From positions 219,689-283,688 of the forward strand of contig PBKN01000005.1 in NCBI GenBank assembly GCA_002721445.1: DNA of 64,000 bases, read 5' to 3'. This DNA comes from Chloroflexota bacterium (GTDB taxonomy: Bacteria > Chloroflexota > Dehalococcoidia > Lucifugimonadales > GCA-002723415). The notes below the pieces were generated by a model, which had not been told where the DNA came from, did no database searches, and saw only the letters and a program-made list of their open reading frames with translations. The position numbers and the translations under genes were made by a program. Shown here piece after piece: positions 9,590 to 19,687 of this stretch (positions are counted from its first letter, which is position 1; every line of letters starts with the position of its first letter).

Positions 9590-9601
9590 TATTGAAAATT
9601 C

Positions 9602-10282
9602 TTGGATAAAAACTTGGGCAACGAACCTTCTAATATAAATCCAACAATAGGATTAATTCAAATACCTAATACAATAGATAATTCTATTCAAGATTATCTT
9701 GAAAAAAATAATTCAAATATTATAAATTTAGATATTGAATCAAATTTAAATTATTCAAAAATATTTAATACAATTAATGGCATATTATTAATCTATGATT
9801 TTATAGAAAATTATAATAACAATATTGAAGTAAAATTAAAAAAATTTTTGACTAAATGCATAGAAACAAACATCCCCATACTATGTACAGGGAATGCTTT
9901 ACATATATTAAATTATTGCTTAAATGGATTAAAACCTATTTCAACTCCAAGTCATTCATTAGATAATAATAAGTCTTCTTACCATAGAATATTTATTCCT
10001 CCAGGCAGTAAATTAGCTGCAATATTAGGGTCAGGTGGATTTGTAAGGGTAAATAGCAGGCATTCCTATAGCATTACCGAAGTGCAAAAATCATCCGATT
10101 TAATTGCATCAGCATATTCCTTAGATGATGGAATTATAGAAGCAATAGAAAGCCCTGAAAACATTTTTATCATAGCGGTACAATTTAATCCGGAACGTAG
10201 AGGAGAAATCCCTCCTCACTTTGACAAATTATTCACATCATTTATCAAAGCATGTAAAAAAGCACAAAATGGTGTATATTAA
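9602..10282 (+). CDS. Class I glutamine amidotransferase-like protein (C26 type) lacking catalytic residues
   Basis: A 226-residue protein with the peptidase C26/GATase fold outline: INGILLIYDF (strand), IPILCTGNALHILNYCLNG (nucleophile elbow region), SHSLDNN, VNSRHSYSI and AVQFNPERRGEIP. In active members the elbow reads GxCRGxQ and the C-terminal motif xQxHPE. Here ungapped alignment puts Gly at the nucleophile position (the nearest Cys, 95, is two residues earlier), and the catalytic His is Asn (196). It is probably non-catalytic. The start is TTG at 9602, 12 bp after htpX; no ATG start fits. It lies just upstream of gyrA. Confidence 0.65.
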   Translation: MDKNLGNEPSNINPTIGLIQIPNTIDNSIQDYLEKNNSNIINLDIESNLNYSKIFNTINGILLIYDFIENYNNNIEVKLKKFLTKCIETNIPILCTGNALHILNYCLNGLKPISTPSHSLDNNKSSYHRIFIPPGSKLAAILGSGGFVRVNSRHSYSITEVQKSSDLIASAYSLDDGIIEAIESPENIFIIAVQFNPERRGEIPPHFDKLFTSFIKACKKAQNGVY

Positions 10283-10305
10283 GACTTTATAGGCACATCT
10301 TATAG

Positions 10306-10314
10306 TGGTATAAT
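10306..10314 (+). promoter_or_regulatory. Extended -10 promoter of gyrA
   Basis: TGGTATAAT at 10306-10314 is a consensus extended -10 element. No good -35 lies 17 nt upstream, which fits an extended -10 promoter. The predicted start is about 33 nt before the gyrA ATG, leaving room for the TAGGGGAT ribosome site at 10341-10348. Confidence 0.45.
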
Positions 10315-10353
10315 TATATCTAATTTAATTCACCAAAAACTAGGGGATTATCA

Positions 10354-12858
10354 ATGGTAAACTCTAAAACTGATTTTGGATTTATAAAAGACACTCCTAT
10401 AGAACAAGAAATGCAGGCATCTTACCTTGATTATGCTATGAGCGTAATTGTTGCAAGAGCATTACCCGATATCAGAGATGGGCTCAAACCTGTTCAACGT
10501 AGAATTCTATATGCTATGCACGACCTTGGAATGCGACGCCCATCATCTTATAAAAAAAGTGCTCGATTAGTTGGTGAAGTTCTGGGAAAATATCATCCCC
10601 ATGGTGATAGTGCAGTCTATGAAGCAATGGTAAGAATGGCTCAACCATTTTCATTAAGAATGCCATTAGTTGACGGGCAAGGTAATTTCGGAAGCGTCGA
10701 CGGTGACTCTGCAGCCGCAATGAGGTACACAGAAGCTAGGTTAAGTCAAATTGCAGAAGAAATGCTAATTAACTTAGAACAAAACACAGTTGATTTTATA
10801 GAAAATTTTGATGGTTCTCTAAAAGAACCAGTCGTTATCCCTGCAAGGCTCCCTAATTTACTTGTCAACGGTGCCTCTGGAATAGCCGTTGGAATGGCAA
10901 CGAATATACCTCCACATAACCTTTCTGAAGTATGTAATGCTGTAATTAAATTAATTGAAAATCCTGAAATTGAAATAGAGGAATTAATTAAATCTGTGCG
11001 TGGCCCTGACTTTCCTACTGGAGGAACAATTATGGGAAAAGAAGGAATAATAAATGCCTATACGCATGGTAAGGGCTCAATAATTGTTAGAGGTAAATCT
11101 GAAATTGAACAATTAAAAAATGGTAAATATAGAATAATCATATCTGAGTTGCCCTTTCAGGTTAATAAAGCTTCATTGGTAGAAAGAATTGCAGAATACT
11201 CTAAGTCAAAACGAATAGAAGGAATAAGTGAAATCAGGGATGAATCTGATCGAGATGGTATGCGCATTGTATTGGAATTGCGTTCTGGATCCCAACCTCT
11301 TGTAGTGCAAAATAATCTATTTAAACATACTGCCCTTCAGTCATCATTTTCTGCAAACATGTTAGCTATAGTGAATGGTATTCCTCAAGTAGTTAATTTA
11401 AAAGTGATTTTAGAGCATTATTTAGAATACCGAAAAGAAATAATTAAACGTAAATCTGAATTTGAGCTAGCTAAAGCAAGGGAAAGAGCTCATATTCTAG
11501 CAGGCCTAAGAATTGCACTCAGTAATTTAGATGAAGTAATTCAATTGATTAGAGAATCTAAAGATTCTGAAGAAGCCAGAAATGGATTGATAACCCGATT
11601 TGGATTAGATGAAAAACAATCACAAGCAATCCTCGAAATGCAATTAAGAAGAATAGCAGCACTGGAAAGAGAACGCCTAGAAAATGAATATAAAGAATTA
11701 CAAGTAACAATCAAATGGCTTGAAGAACTACTAGGAGATGTAAGCAAAATACTAAATGAAATTAAAGATGAAACATTGGAGCTAAAAAAGAAATTCGGTG
11801 GCAAACGACTTACAGATATTAGCTATGAAGCTCATGAATTTGATAGAAGTGATCTTGAACCTCATGAACAAATTGTTATAACTCTAAGTAAAGCTGGATA
11901 TATCAAAAGAATACCTGCAAGTACATACAGAAATCAACATAGAGGTGGAAAAGGTGTCACAGGTATGAATATGAAAGAAGATGACCCAGTAGAACACATT
12001 TTAGTTATAGATACTCACGACAGGTTATTGTTTTTTACAAATACTGGAAGAGTTCTCTCTCTAACTTCATATGAACTACGTGCGGATACTGCTAGAAATA
12101 CCCGCGGAGTGCCTATAGCCAATGTTATTGCTCTAAAAGAAAATGAGACTGTAAGAGCTGTATTTGAAGTAAAAGATTTAAACCAAGAGGACACTTTCCT
12201 AATAATGGCTACGCGTACAGGGAAAATAGAAAAAGTTCCTCTACAAGAAATTTCCTCAATAAGATTATCCGGCTTAATTGTGATGAACCTTAAACCAAAA
12301 GATGAACTGGTTTCTGTAAGATTAGCTCAAAACAGTAATGACTTGATTATGGTTTCAGAGCAGGGCATGTCAATTAGATTTTCTGTAGAAGCATTAACCT
12401 CACACCATAGAGGAGCTGGTGGTGTTAGAGGGATGAAATTACGTGAAAAAGACAAAGTGATAGCAATGAATGTAGGAATTCCAGAGTCTCGTTTATTAGT
12501 AATAAGTAAGAACGGATATGGAAAAGTAACACCACTTGAAAACTACAGGACGCAAAACAGAGGTGGTACAGGTGTAAAAACTTCAAACATAACTAAAAAA
12601 ACTGGAGTGATTGCTTCAGCTCAAGTAGTTTCTGATGATAAAGAAGTATATATAGTTTCTAAAAAGGCTCAAATTATAAGAACTAATTTATCTGAAATAC
12701 GCAGTTTAGGAAGAATAACTCAGGGAGTTAGAATATTCAATGTAAAAGAAGGAGATTCAGTTTCCTGTATAACATGTGTTGATAATCTAGATGACAAGCC
12801 AGAGGACAACATTAAACAACTTAAATTACCATTAAAAGATAAAAAAAATAATAAATAA
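10354..12858 (+). CDS. gyrA: DNA gyrase subunit A
   Basis: A full-length GyrA of 834 residues, the breakage-reunion subunit of the type II topoisomerase. The N-terminal domain has the quinolone-region motif [15 protein letters not shown] and the catalytic tyrosine in [11 protein letters not shown] (Tyr125). A long coiled-coil tower region follows, then the C-terminal DNA-wrapping propeller whose GyrA box is present as HRGGKGV; repeated blade motifs [10 protein letters not shown] and NRGGTGVKT also occur. The presence of a GyrA box separates it from ParC. The ribosome site TAGGGGAT precedes the start. gyrB is not in the window. Confidence 0.98.
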   Translation: MVNSKTDFGFIKDTPIEQEMQASYLDYAMSVIVARALPDIRDGLKPVQRRILYAMHDLGMRRPSSYKKSARLVGEVLGKYHPHGDSAVYEAMVRMAQPFSLRMPLVDGQGNFGSVDGDSAAAMRYTEARLSQIAEEMLINLEQNTVDFIENFDGSLKEPVVIPARLPNLLVNGASGIAVGMATNIPPHNLSEVCNAVIKLIENPEIEIEELIKSVRGPDFPTGGTIMGKEGIINAYTHGKGSIIVRGKSEIEQLKNGKYRIIISELPFQVNKASLVERIAEYSKSKRIEGISEIRDESDRDGMRIVLELRSGSQPLVVQNNLFKHTALQSSFSANMLAIVNGIPQVVNLKVILEHYLEYRKEIIKRKSEFELAKARERAHILAGLRIALSNLDEVIQLIRESKDSEEARNGLITRFGLDEKQSQAILEMQLRRIAALERERLENEYKELQVTIKWLEELLGDVSKILNEIKDETLELKKKFGGKRLTDISYEAHEFDRSDLEPHEQIVITLSKAGYIKRIPASTYRNQHRGGKGVTGMNMKEDDPVEHILVIDTHDRLLFFTNTGRVLSLTSYELRADTARNTRGVPIANVIALKENETVRAVFEVKDLNQEDTFLIMATRTGKIEKVPLQEISSIRLSGLIVMNLKPKDELVSVRLAQNSNDLIMVSEQGMSIRFSVEALTSHHRGAGGVRGMKLREKDKVIAMNVGIPESRLLVISKNGYGKVTPLENYRTQNRGGTGVKTSNITKKTGVIASAQVVSDDKEVYIVSKKAQIIRTNLSEIRSLGRITQGVRIFNVKEGDSVSCITCVDNLDDKPEDNIKQLKLPLKDKKNNK

Positions 12859-12862
12859 TTAT

Positions 12863-13219
12863 ATGGAAAATTCAGCCCAACTCCCATATGAATATCATGG
12901 TAAAGTAACGCTACCAAGCGAAAAAGAATCTATTAATTTTTCTCTAAATATAAATAGAGATGCAAAATCGATTGAATTAAATTTTTCTAAACCAATTGAA
13001 GAATCATCAAATTGGAAATGTACAGATATCAAAATTATTAGAAGAACTAAATTTGATGAAATTGTTTTCTTTACTCATGGAATACCTAAACCTTCAGTTC
13101 CTTTAATCTGGAAGATAAATGCTTCTCTTACTGATAAGACTGCTGCAGGAGTTGTAATTGCGCGAGAAAATGATAAAGGTGTAAAAGGCGAAAAAGGCTT
13201 TAAACTTACTTCAAAATAA
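12863..13219 (+). CDS. Small protein of unknown function downstream of gyrA
   Basis: I do not recognise this 118-residue protein. It is predicted soluble, rich in beta-forming segments (KVTLPSEKESINFSLNINR, EIVFFTHGIPKPSVPLIW) and ends in a basic Gly/Lys-rich stretch. It starts 4 bp after the gyrA stop and so is probably co-transcribed. Its 3' end overlaps the convergent peptidase gene by 14 bp. Codon use resembles its neighbours, so it is likely a real gene. Confidence 0.65.
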   Translation: MENSAQLPYEYHGKVTLPSEKESINFSLNINRDAKSIELNFSKPIEESSNWKCTDIKIIRRTKFDEIVFFTHGIPKPSVPLIWKINASLTDKTAAGVVIARENDKGVKGEKGFKLTSK

Positions 13220-14282
13220 ACTTTTCACAAACTTTAGCTGCATCAAACATATCTGTAATGTTTACATATTCATCTAAAGTGTGCATATGATTAGCTCCCA
13301 TTCCAACTACAACTGCTTTAATTCTATTTTTACGAAATATATTCCCATCAGTCCCAGCACCAGAATCCTTTAATACAGGCTCTAATCCAATTTGCTTAAT
13401 GGCTTTTTTAACTTTAATAAATGTTGAATCTTCAGAATCTAAAGAATAAGTTTCAAAATCAGTATTTAAATTCAAATCAATCAAAGCATCAGGAAAATCT
13501 TTCTTCGTAGAAGAAACAGCTTCATTAATATTTGATTTTAATTCAATAATTATATTATTATCAGAAGTACGAAATTCACCTCTAATTATTACATCTTCAG
13601 GCACAGCGTTTCTTACAGTTCCCCCATCAACTAAACCTACATTAAACGTAGTATGTCCATCTAGTCTACCTTGTGGCATTTTTGACATAATATGTGAACC
13701 TATCAATATTGCAGACAAACCTTTTTCTGGTTCTACTCCTGCATGAGCTCCTTTTCCTTTAACAGAAATATCAAATGAAACATAAGTAGGTGACATTGAT
13801 ACAATACGATTAGGAGGACCTTCGCTGTCAAAAACTAAAGCTTCCTTAGATTTTATCTTTGTAAAATCTAAATTTCTAGCACCTAATAAAGCTATCTCTT
13901 CTTCTTTAGTAAATACCACTTCAATCGGATGAATTGAGCTTTTATCTTCTTTAACTGATTGTAGTGCCTCTAATATTGCAGATATTCCACATTTAGCATC
14001 TGCTCCAACAATAGTGTTACCTTCAGAAACAATTTTGTTCCCTTCAACAACCGGGACAACTCCTCTACTTGGCTCAACAGTATCCATATGAGCTGATAAC
14101 ATTATAGGATTAGCTCTTCCATCATTAGCTATAACATTACCATAATCATCTTTAAATACATTTAACCCAAATTCTTTAAGTAAATTAATTAGTTTTTCCG
14201 CAATAATATCTTCTTCTCCAGACGGGCTATCGATAGAAGATATTTCACAAAAAGTATTTACTATTCTATTTTTATTTATCAT
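13206..14282 (-). CDS. M20-family metallopeptidase (peptidase T-like)
   Basis: A 358-residue M20/ArgE/DapE-superfamily hydrolase, closest in layout to peptidase T-like YqjE. Zinc-site motifs are visible in order: MLSAHMDTV (His and bridging-acid region), VGADAKCGISAILEAL (Asp ligand), VFTKEEEIALLGAR (general-base Glu and Glu ligand) and MGANHMHTLDEYV (last His). The dimerisation domain contains KGKGAHAGVEPEKGLSA. The family removes residues from short peptides or cleaves N-acyl amino acids. It is the last gene of a run with the enolase-superfamily and aminotransferase genes, suggesting peptide or amino-acid catabolism. Confidence 0.9.
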   Translation of the reverse strand: MINKNRIVNTFCEISSIDSPSGEEDIIAEKLINLLKEFGLNVFKDDYGNVIANDGRANPIMLSAHMDTVEPSRGVVPVVEGNKIVSEGNTIVGADAKCGISAILEALQSVKEDKSSIHPIEVVFTKEEEIALLGARNLDFTKIKSKEALVFDSEGPPNRIVSMSPTYVSFDISVKGKGAHAGVEPEKGLSAILIGSHIMSKMPQGRLDGHTTFNVGLVDGGTVRNAVPEDVIIRGEFRTSDNNIIIELKSNINEAVSSTKKDFPDALIDLNLNTDFETYSLDSEDSTFIKVKKAIKQIGLEPVLKDSGAGTDGNIFRKNRIKAVVVGMGANHMHTLDEYVNITDMFDAAKVCEKFILK

Positions 14283-14310
14283 TTAACACATTTTCTTATT
14301 TAATTATTTT

Positions 14311-15420
14311 TTATTTATTAGAGGAAATAACAATTTTTTTCAAGGTGCATTTTTTTAACATATCTGCGTTAGGTGTTGGTAAATCTATTCCAAAAGGTTT
14401 AAAAGTAAGGTTTTCTGTGAGTTCTAATGAAGGTTCAGATAAATCTCTAACATAAAATCTAGAAGATGGAAATAAGTCTCCAGGATAAGTAAAGTTATCT
14501 AAAGTTGCCAATTCAACACATATAGATGAACCTACTGCACTTTCTAACATACCTCCTACCCATACTGGAATACCATTTTCTCTAGCTAACTTATTAATTT
14601 CAATTGAATTATACAATCCTCCAACTCTACCCGGTTTAATATTAATAAATTTACATGCATTTACTTTAATAGCATCCTGTGCTGATTTTATAGAAGTTAT
14701 ACTTTCATCTAGGCAAATCGGAGTATCTATACTTTTAGCCAGCTCAGAGTGGTCTAATACGTCAGCGAAATGTAAAGGCTGTTCAATAAAAATTAAATTT
14801 AATTTATCAATTTCTTTAAAAAGCGCTATATCTTCTAAAGAATAGCCTCCATTACAATCAATATGTAAAATTAAATCAGGAAAAGTGCTCCGGACTGCTT
14901 TTAAAACATCTAAATCCCAGCCTCTACTAACTTTAAGTTTGACTCTAGGAAAGCCAGCATCTACAGCTTTTTGAATATTCCCTAAGAGCATATCTATAGA
15001 GTCTTGTATTCCAAAATCAGCGCCTGCTTGGACTTCTTTACTCTTACCTCCTAACAATTTATGCAGAGGAGTTTTTGTGATTTTACTTTGTAGAGTCCAC
15101 CAACAAATCTCTAAAGCTGCTTTTGCAAAAGTATTACCTTTAAAAATGCTAAGCTTTTGATTAATTTGTTCAGCTGATTCAAATTCATGGTTTAATATAA
15201 ACGGTGCAAAAAATTCAGAAACATTATAGAAAACTGAACCTGCACTTTCAGGCAGATACATAGGTGCATATAAAGGAGAAGATTCAGACCAAGCTGTATG
15301 GTTCCCGCTTGTAGCTTTGACTAAAACAGAATGTATTTCAGGATCTTCACCATATGCAGTCCTCCAAGGATAAATTAGAGGCATTGCAACTTGATAGACT
15401 TCAAATTTTTCAATACGCAT
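14311..15420 (-). CDS. Enolase-superfamily enzyme, o-succinylbenzoate synthase / N-acylamino acid racemase-like
   Basis: A 369-residue muconate-lactonizing subgroup enzyme. The catalytic set is complete: the KxK pair in RVKLKVS, metal ligands in HIDCNGGYS, FIEQPL and CLDES, and the second lysine in INIKPGRVGG. The N-terminal capping domain begins MRIEKFEVYQVAMPL. Class-2 MenC and N-acylamino acid racemases share this pattern and cannot be separated by sequence alone; no other menaquinone genes are nearby. The surrounding peptidase and aminotransferase make an amino-acid racemase role reasonable. Confidence 0.87.
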   Translation of the reverse strand: MRIEKFEVYQVAMPLIYPWRTAYGEDPEIHSVLVKATSGNHTAWSESSPLYAPMYLPESAGSVFYNVSEFFAPFILNHEFESAEQINQKLSIFKGNTFAKAALEICWWTLQSKITKTPLHKLLGGKSKEVQAGADFGIQDSIDMLLGNIQKAVDAGFPRVKLKVSRGWDLDVLKAVRSTFPDLILHIDCNGGYSLEDIALFKEIDKLNLIFIEQPLHFADVLDHSELAKSIDTPICLDESITSIKSAQDAIKVNACKFINIKPGRVGGLYNSIEINKLARENGIPVWVGGMLESAVGSSICVELATLDNFTYPGDLFPSSRFYVRDLSEPSLELTENLTFKPFGIDLPTPNADMLKKCTLKKIVISSNK

Positions 15421-15461
15421 TAGAACTCACAATATTCAATCATATAATTTTAATATAAAGA

Positions 15462-16394
15462 TTAACTTTTCAAACCAGTATGATGCAATGCCTGATCAAC
15501 AATATCTACACCAACTCTTTCACTATGAGCAGCTAATAACTGTTTAGTCATTGGACCCGGCTTTCCATCTCCAATCAATCTATTGTCAATAGAATTTACA
15601 GGAGTAATTCTAGGGCTTGTTCTAGTAAAGAAAACTTCATCTGCAGTATAAATATCATATGGCTGTAAATCCTCTTCAACAACTTGAATACCTATGTTAT
15701 TTGCAACTTCCATTACTGTTCGCCTAGAAACACCCCATAAAATACTTGTACCTTTAGGTGTTTTTAGAACGCCATCTTTAACTAAAAACACATTATATCC
15801 ACTTCCTTCAGTTAAATTTCCATTTCCATCCATTAGTACTGGCAAAGCTTTAGGGTCAACATCTTTAGCCTCTAATTCAGCCAAAACAAAATTCATTCTA
15901 TTATGGTGTTTCACTTTAGGGTCCATCATATCAGTGGAATAGCTTCTAGTTTTTGCTATTACAGCCTTAACTCCATCTACATAAGCATTAGCAAACGCTG
16001 CAAAATTCACAGGTTTAATAGAAATACATACCGTTGGAATCGAATCATTAACAGCACCGACTCCACGAGTTACCCAAGGATGAATTGTAAAATCCCCAGC
16101 TTCTTCTAAATATTTATGATTCCTCTGAACAGCTTCCTCGCAAACAGAAGTCATGTCTTCTGAAGTCATACCAGGGTCAATCCTTACATACTGTAAAGAC
16201 CTATACATTCGATCTATATGGTGATCTAAAGCAAAAGGTTTTCCATTAAATGTACGACCTATATCAAATACGACATCAGCTAATGTAAAACCTCTGTCTT
16301 CAGGATTTATCATTACTTCTCTATAAGGTATCCAATCACCATTAAAATAAGTTTCAAAATTTGAATAATCTACCTTGTAGTCTGCGCTAACCAT
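15462..16394 (-). CDS. Class IV PLP aminotransferase (BCAT/D-amino acid transaminase-like)
   Basis: A fold-type IV aminotransferase of 310 residues. The PLP lysine lies in VKHHNRMNFVLAELEAK, and typical features are LTEGSGYNVFLVKDG, RRTVMEVANNIGI and DEVFFTRTSPRITPV. I place the start at ATG 16394 (MVSADYK), where AGGAG lies 7 nt upstream; the track start is a TTG two codons earlier that falls too close to that site. Substrates could be branched-chain or D-amino acids. Convergence of functions with the adjacent racemase-like enzyme and peptidase is suggestive. Confidence 0.9.
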   Translation of the reverse strand: MVSADYKVDYSNFETYFNGDWIPYREVMINPEDRGFTLADVVFDIGRTFNGKPFALDHHIDRMYRSLQYVRIDPGMTSEDMTSVCEEAVQRNHKYLEEAGDFTIHPWVTRGVGAVNDSIPTVCISIKPVNFAAFANAYVDGVKAVIAKTRSYSTDMMDPKVKHHNRMNFVLAELEAKDVDPKALPVLMDGNGNLTEGSGYNVFLVKDGVLKTPKGTSILWGVSRRTVMEVANNIGIQVVEEDLQPYDIYTADEVFFTRTSPRITPVNSIDNRLIGDGKPGPMTKQLLAAHSERVGVDIVDQALHHTGLKS

Positions 16395-16547
16395 TATCAA
16401 TCTCCTTAACTAAATTAACAATCTTTTCTTTCTTCAGGTGTTTTTACTCTATATAAACATTATCTAATAATTAATATGGTACTTATGAAGTAATTTTAAA
16501 TAATTTTTAAATTATATTACAAGTTGAAAATATTAACGTCAATACAC

Positions 16548-16586
16548 TTGTCATAGCTTGACAAACTTTAAAAACTAAATTAACAT
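16548..16586 (+). promoter_or_regulatory. Promoter with overlapping inverted repeat upstream of the ABC binding protein
   Basis: TTGACA at 16558-16563, a 17-nt spacer and TAACAT at 16581-16586 form a good sigma70 promoter. The inverted repeat TTGTCA-TAGCT-TGACAA (16548-16564) overlaps the -35 element and could be an operator. About 75 nt of leader would precede the ATG at 16665. Confidence 0.55.
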
Positions 16587-16664
16587 GACCAATACTCAAA
16601 AAGTTTGTAATTTTGTATTTATTACAGTTAAAAATTGGAAAATTTAAATCTAAGGAGGATTATA

Positions 16665-18584
16665 ATGAAGAAAAAATTATTATGGTTAGTACCATTAACT
16701 ATAATTGGTTCTTTACTTCTAGTCGCTTGTGGATCTGACGACGAGGAAGTTGCAGCACCTGCTGCACCTGCACCTCAAGGTAAGTCAGAACCTGTAGCTG
16801 GTGGAGTAGCCACAGCCGTAGTTCCTACTGCAGCACCTGCAGCAGCAGCACCTACTGCTCGACCTGCACCTAAGCAAGACAAGTCTGCACCTAGTGCCGC
16901 TATGTATCAAGATGGAAGCTCAATAGCTGACATTCTTGCTGGACCGGCAATTGGAGACATTGACAGCGAAAAGTTTAATAAAGACCGATTTGGTGGAACA
17001 TTGAGATGGGTTCCTCAAGGAAATGTACCTAACTTAGACGGTATGTTATCCGGTACTGCTGTTGGTAGAGGTGTTTCTTGGCACTTCTGGGAATCATTAG
17101 CTCAATGGGATGGAAGCGGAGCACTTAAAGGTGACTTAGCTGACGTCTGGACTATTGCTGAAGACAGCGATGGTGCTCATTATTCATTTACTTTAAGAGA
17201 CGGTCGAAGCTGGCATGATGGAGGTCAACCTACATCTGAAGACGTTAAAGCATCTTTTGCTAGATATCTTGGAAAAGATGGCTCCTTTGGTCCATCAATT
17301 AATGACCGCTTAAAAGGTGGAACAGTAGATACAGCTTTTGAAATAGTTAATGACGATCAATTCATCATTCACTTAACTGAACCTACTGGTCTTTTACTAA
17401 TGGCTCTAGGATATGTTGGAGGTACTCAGCCTCAAATTATGCCTAAAGCTACTGTAGATAAATATATGACAGAGCTTGCTCAAGAATTTAATGCATCTGG
17501 TCCTTATAAGTTTATTAGCTGGGACCAAGGAAATGATGTAGTTCTAGATAGATACGATGCTTATGTTCCTAGGGCAGAGACTCCTAGCTACAGAGCTGGA
17601 GCAAAACTAGGATATTTTGCAAGACTACATACAATTGAAATTCCTGACCAAGAAACTCGCGTTGCTGCACTAATAACTGGTGAAGTAGACTCTCTTGATG
17701 TTATTTCTGGTGACTTCTACGAAGAAGCTATGAAACATCAAGATAAAATAGGAATTCACGTTGGTAACCCTGGAGCTCAGCCAGATATTGGATTTAACAC
17801 TGGTAGCCCTCTAACTGGATTTACTGATCAAGGTAGGCTAATGAGAAGAGCTATACGTGCAGCTATTGATGCTGAAGAGGTTATGAAAGGTTATGGAGAA
17901 AAGAGTTTATGGACTCTATGCCCATCCTTACAGCACTGTGGAGTTGCATGGGAAGAAGCTAGTAAAAATGAAGAATTATATAACCAAAATGATGCTGCTA
18001 AAGCTAAAGCATTATTGGAAGAAGCGGGTTATAATGGAGAGGAAATTATAATTCTTGACCCTACTGACTTCCCAACTATTCACCCACAAGCTCCAGTATT
18101 ACTAGAGCAATTAAAAGCTGTTGGTATTAATGCTAAAATTTATGCTACTGACTGGTCTGGACAAATTGGAATGTTAAGTAAAGCTGAAGGTTGGCATATA
18201 TTCACTAACTGGAATAGCTCTAACTTATACCACCCTCTAGTTGCTACTCACTATAGAACAACTGATGGTACAACCAATACAGAAACTCTTGGAGTTGCTG
18301 GATATCCATACGGAGTAGGATATGATACTGGTGATAAAATGCATCAATTAAGAAAAGATTTTGCTAATGCTAAGAACAGAGCTGAAGAGCTTGTAATTAC
18401 AAAAGCAATGGCTGATCTTGCATGGGCTGACCCTCGAAGAGTTCACTTCGGTCAATTCTTCCAACTTAGACTTCACAACAAAAATGTTCGTGATTCAGAT
18501 GTAAGAGGACATCCTGTTGGTTCACCACTATACCTTAACCAATGGTGGGGTGATGCTTCAAAAAGAGCTGAAGTACCTAAATAA
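16665..18584 (+). CDS. Family 5 (peptide/nickel-type) ABC transporter substrate-binding lipoprotein
   Basis: Start at ATG 16665 (MKKKLLWLV), directly after an AAGGAGG ribosome site; the track start 30 bp earlier is not supported. The 639-residue protein has a lipoprotein signal with lipobox LLVAC (Cys22), then an Ala/Pro/Thr-rich linker of about 70 residues, then an SBP_bac_5 domain: YSFTLRDGRSWHDGGQPTSEDVKASF is the family's typical signature. Such proteins bind oligopeptides or other solutes outside the membrane; the ligand is unknown. A strong terminator separates it from the permeases, so it is probably expressed above them. Confidence 0.95.
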   Translation: MKKKLLWLVPLTIIGSLLLVACGSDDEEVAAPAAPAPQGKSEPVAGGVATAVVPTAAPAAAAPTARPAPKQDKSAPSAAMYQDGSSIADILAGPAIGDIDSEKFNKDRFGGTLRWVPQGNVPNLDGMLSGTAVGRGVSWHFWESLAQWDGSGALKGDLADVWTIAEDSDGAHYSFTLRDGRSWHDGGQPTSEDVKASFARYLGKDGSFGPSINDRLKGGTVDTAFEIVNDDQFIIHLTEPTGLLLMALGYVGGTQPQIMPKATVDKYMTELAQEFNASGPYKFISWDQGNDVVLDRYDAYVPRAETPSYRAGAKLGYFARLHTIEIPDQETRVAALITGEVDSLDVISGDFYEEAMKHQDKIGIHVGNPGAQPDIGFNTGSPLTGFTDQGRLMRRAIRAAIDAEEVMKGYGEKSLWTLCPSLQHCGVAWEEASKNEELYNQNDAAKAKALLEEAGYNGEEIIILDPTDFPTIHPQAPVLLEQLKAVGINAKIYATDWSGQIGMLSKAEGWHIFTNWNSSNLYHPLVATHYRTTDGTTNTETLGVAGYPYGVGYDTGDKMHQLRKDFANAKNRAEELVITKAMADLAWADPRRVHFGQFFQLRLHNKNVRDSDVRGHPVGSPLYLNQWWGDASKRAEVPK

Positions 18585-18610
18585 TCACTATATAATTTAA
18601 TAGGATTATA

Positions 18611-18647
18611 AAAAACCCAGCGTATAATAATATACGCTGGGTTTTTT
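18611..18647 (+). terminator. Rho-independent terminator between binding protein and permease genes
   Basis: A perfect 16-bp stem, AAAAACCCAGCGTATA and its reverse complement, around loop ATAA, with GC core CCCAGCG and a six-T tail. It lies 26 bp after the stop codon. Because of the A/T flanks it could work on both strands. Confidence 0.93.
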
Positions 18648-18658
18648 ACTATTTTTGA

Positions 18659-18687
18659 TTGTTCTAAACTTATAATAATGTTATAAT
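18659..18687 (+). promoter_or_regulatory. Putative promoter of the permease pair
   Basis: TTGTTC (18659-18664), a 17-nt spacer and a perfect TATAAT (18682-18687), between the terminator and the dppB-like gene. It would give a second, separate transcript for the permeases. Confidence 0.5.
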
Positions 18688-18730
18688 CTCGATTAATAAA
18701 TTCTTAATAGAAATCAAGGTAATCTAAGAT

Positions 18731-19687
18731 ATGCTCCCATATATTACGCGTAGAGTATTAGCTAGTATACCAGTGTTAGTGGTTCTTGCTTCATTAACAT
18801 TTTTTTTACTCAGATTAGTTCCTGGAGATCCAGCTACCTTAATAGCTGGACATGAAGCTACTCCTGAAGAATATCAATTCGTTAAAGAAAATCTAGGTCT
18901 TGATAAGCCTGTACATATGCAATTATGGACATGGGTATCTAACATGGCTCAGGGAAATTTTGGGAAATCTCTTAGATCTGGCCTTCCAGTCTTTGATTTA
19001 ATTAAAGGACGACTAGAGCCTACGCTTTCATTAACAGTAACGACTCAATTATTGGCAATGTTAATTGCGATACCCTTAGGTGTAATAGCTGCCTGGAAAG
19101 CAAACACTATAATAGATCGTTTAATAATGCTATTTTGCGCTATAGCTTTTTCTGTTCCAGTATTTTGGCTTGGATACATTTTTATATGGTTATTTGGATT
19201 GTGGGCTTTTGGAAGAGATGAAGCGATACTTCCTGTTGCGACATTTGTACCTATAGGAGAAGACCCTTGGGAATTTCTTAGACATATGATTCTACCCGTA
19301 GTATCCCTAGGACTTTTAGTATTAGCTGGAATTGCCAGAATGACACGTGCTAGTGTTTTAGAAGTTTTAAAAGAAGATTATATTCGCACTGCTAGAGCAA
19401 AAGGACTAGGTGAGCGAATTGTACTTATAAGACATGCATTAAGAAATGCCTCCCTTCCTATAATAACTATAATAGGTCTAGGCCTTGCAGGATTATTATC
19501 AGGTGCTGTTGTTACTGAAAATGTATATGCAATACCTGGATTAGGCAGAATGGCTGCTGAAGCTATATCGACTAGAGACTATCCTATTATTCAAGGCTTA
19601 ATAATACTTATTGGAGCTGCATACGTATATATTAATTTAATAATTGATATTGCATATGCATTTTTAGACCCAAGGATTAGATATTAA
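18731..19687 (+). CDS. ABC transporter permease, DppB/OppB type
   Basis: A 318-residue inner-membrane permease with six predicted helices. The N-terminus MLPYITRRVLASIPVLVVLASLTFFLLRLVPGDPA is the DppB signature. The cytoplasmic EAA loop reads TRASVLEVLKEDYIRTARAKGLGERIVLIRHALRNA. It overlaps the next permease by one base (TAATG), implying translational coupling. It forms the channel with the DppC-like partner for the ligand captured by the upstream lipoprotein. Confidence 0.96.
   Translation: MLPYITRRVLASIPVLVVLASLTFFLLRLVPGDPATLIAGHEATPEEYQFVKENLGLDKPVHMQLWTWVSNMAQGNFGKSLRSGLPVFDLIKGRLEPTLSLTVTTQLLAMLIAIPLGVIAAWKANTIIDRLIMLFCAIAFSVPVFWLGYIFIWLFGLWAFGRDEAILPVATFVPIGEDPWEFLRHMILPVVSLGLLVLAGIARMTRASVLEVLKEDYIRTARAKGLGERIVLIRHALRNASLPIITIIGLGLAGLLSGAVVTENVYAIPGLGRMAAEAISTRDYPIIQGLIILIGAAYVYINLIIDIAYAFLDPRIRY

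Noticed and set aside
16635-16664. Track start of the binding lipoprotein (MENLNLRRII)
   Set aside because: The AAGGAGG site and a standard lipoprotein signal peptide point to ATG 16665.
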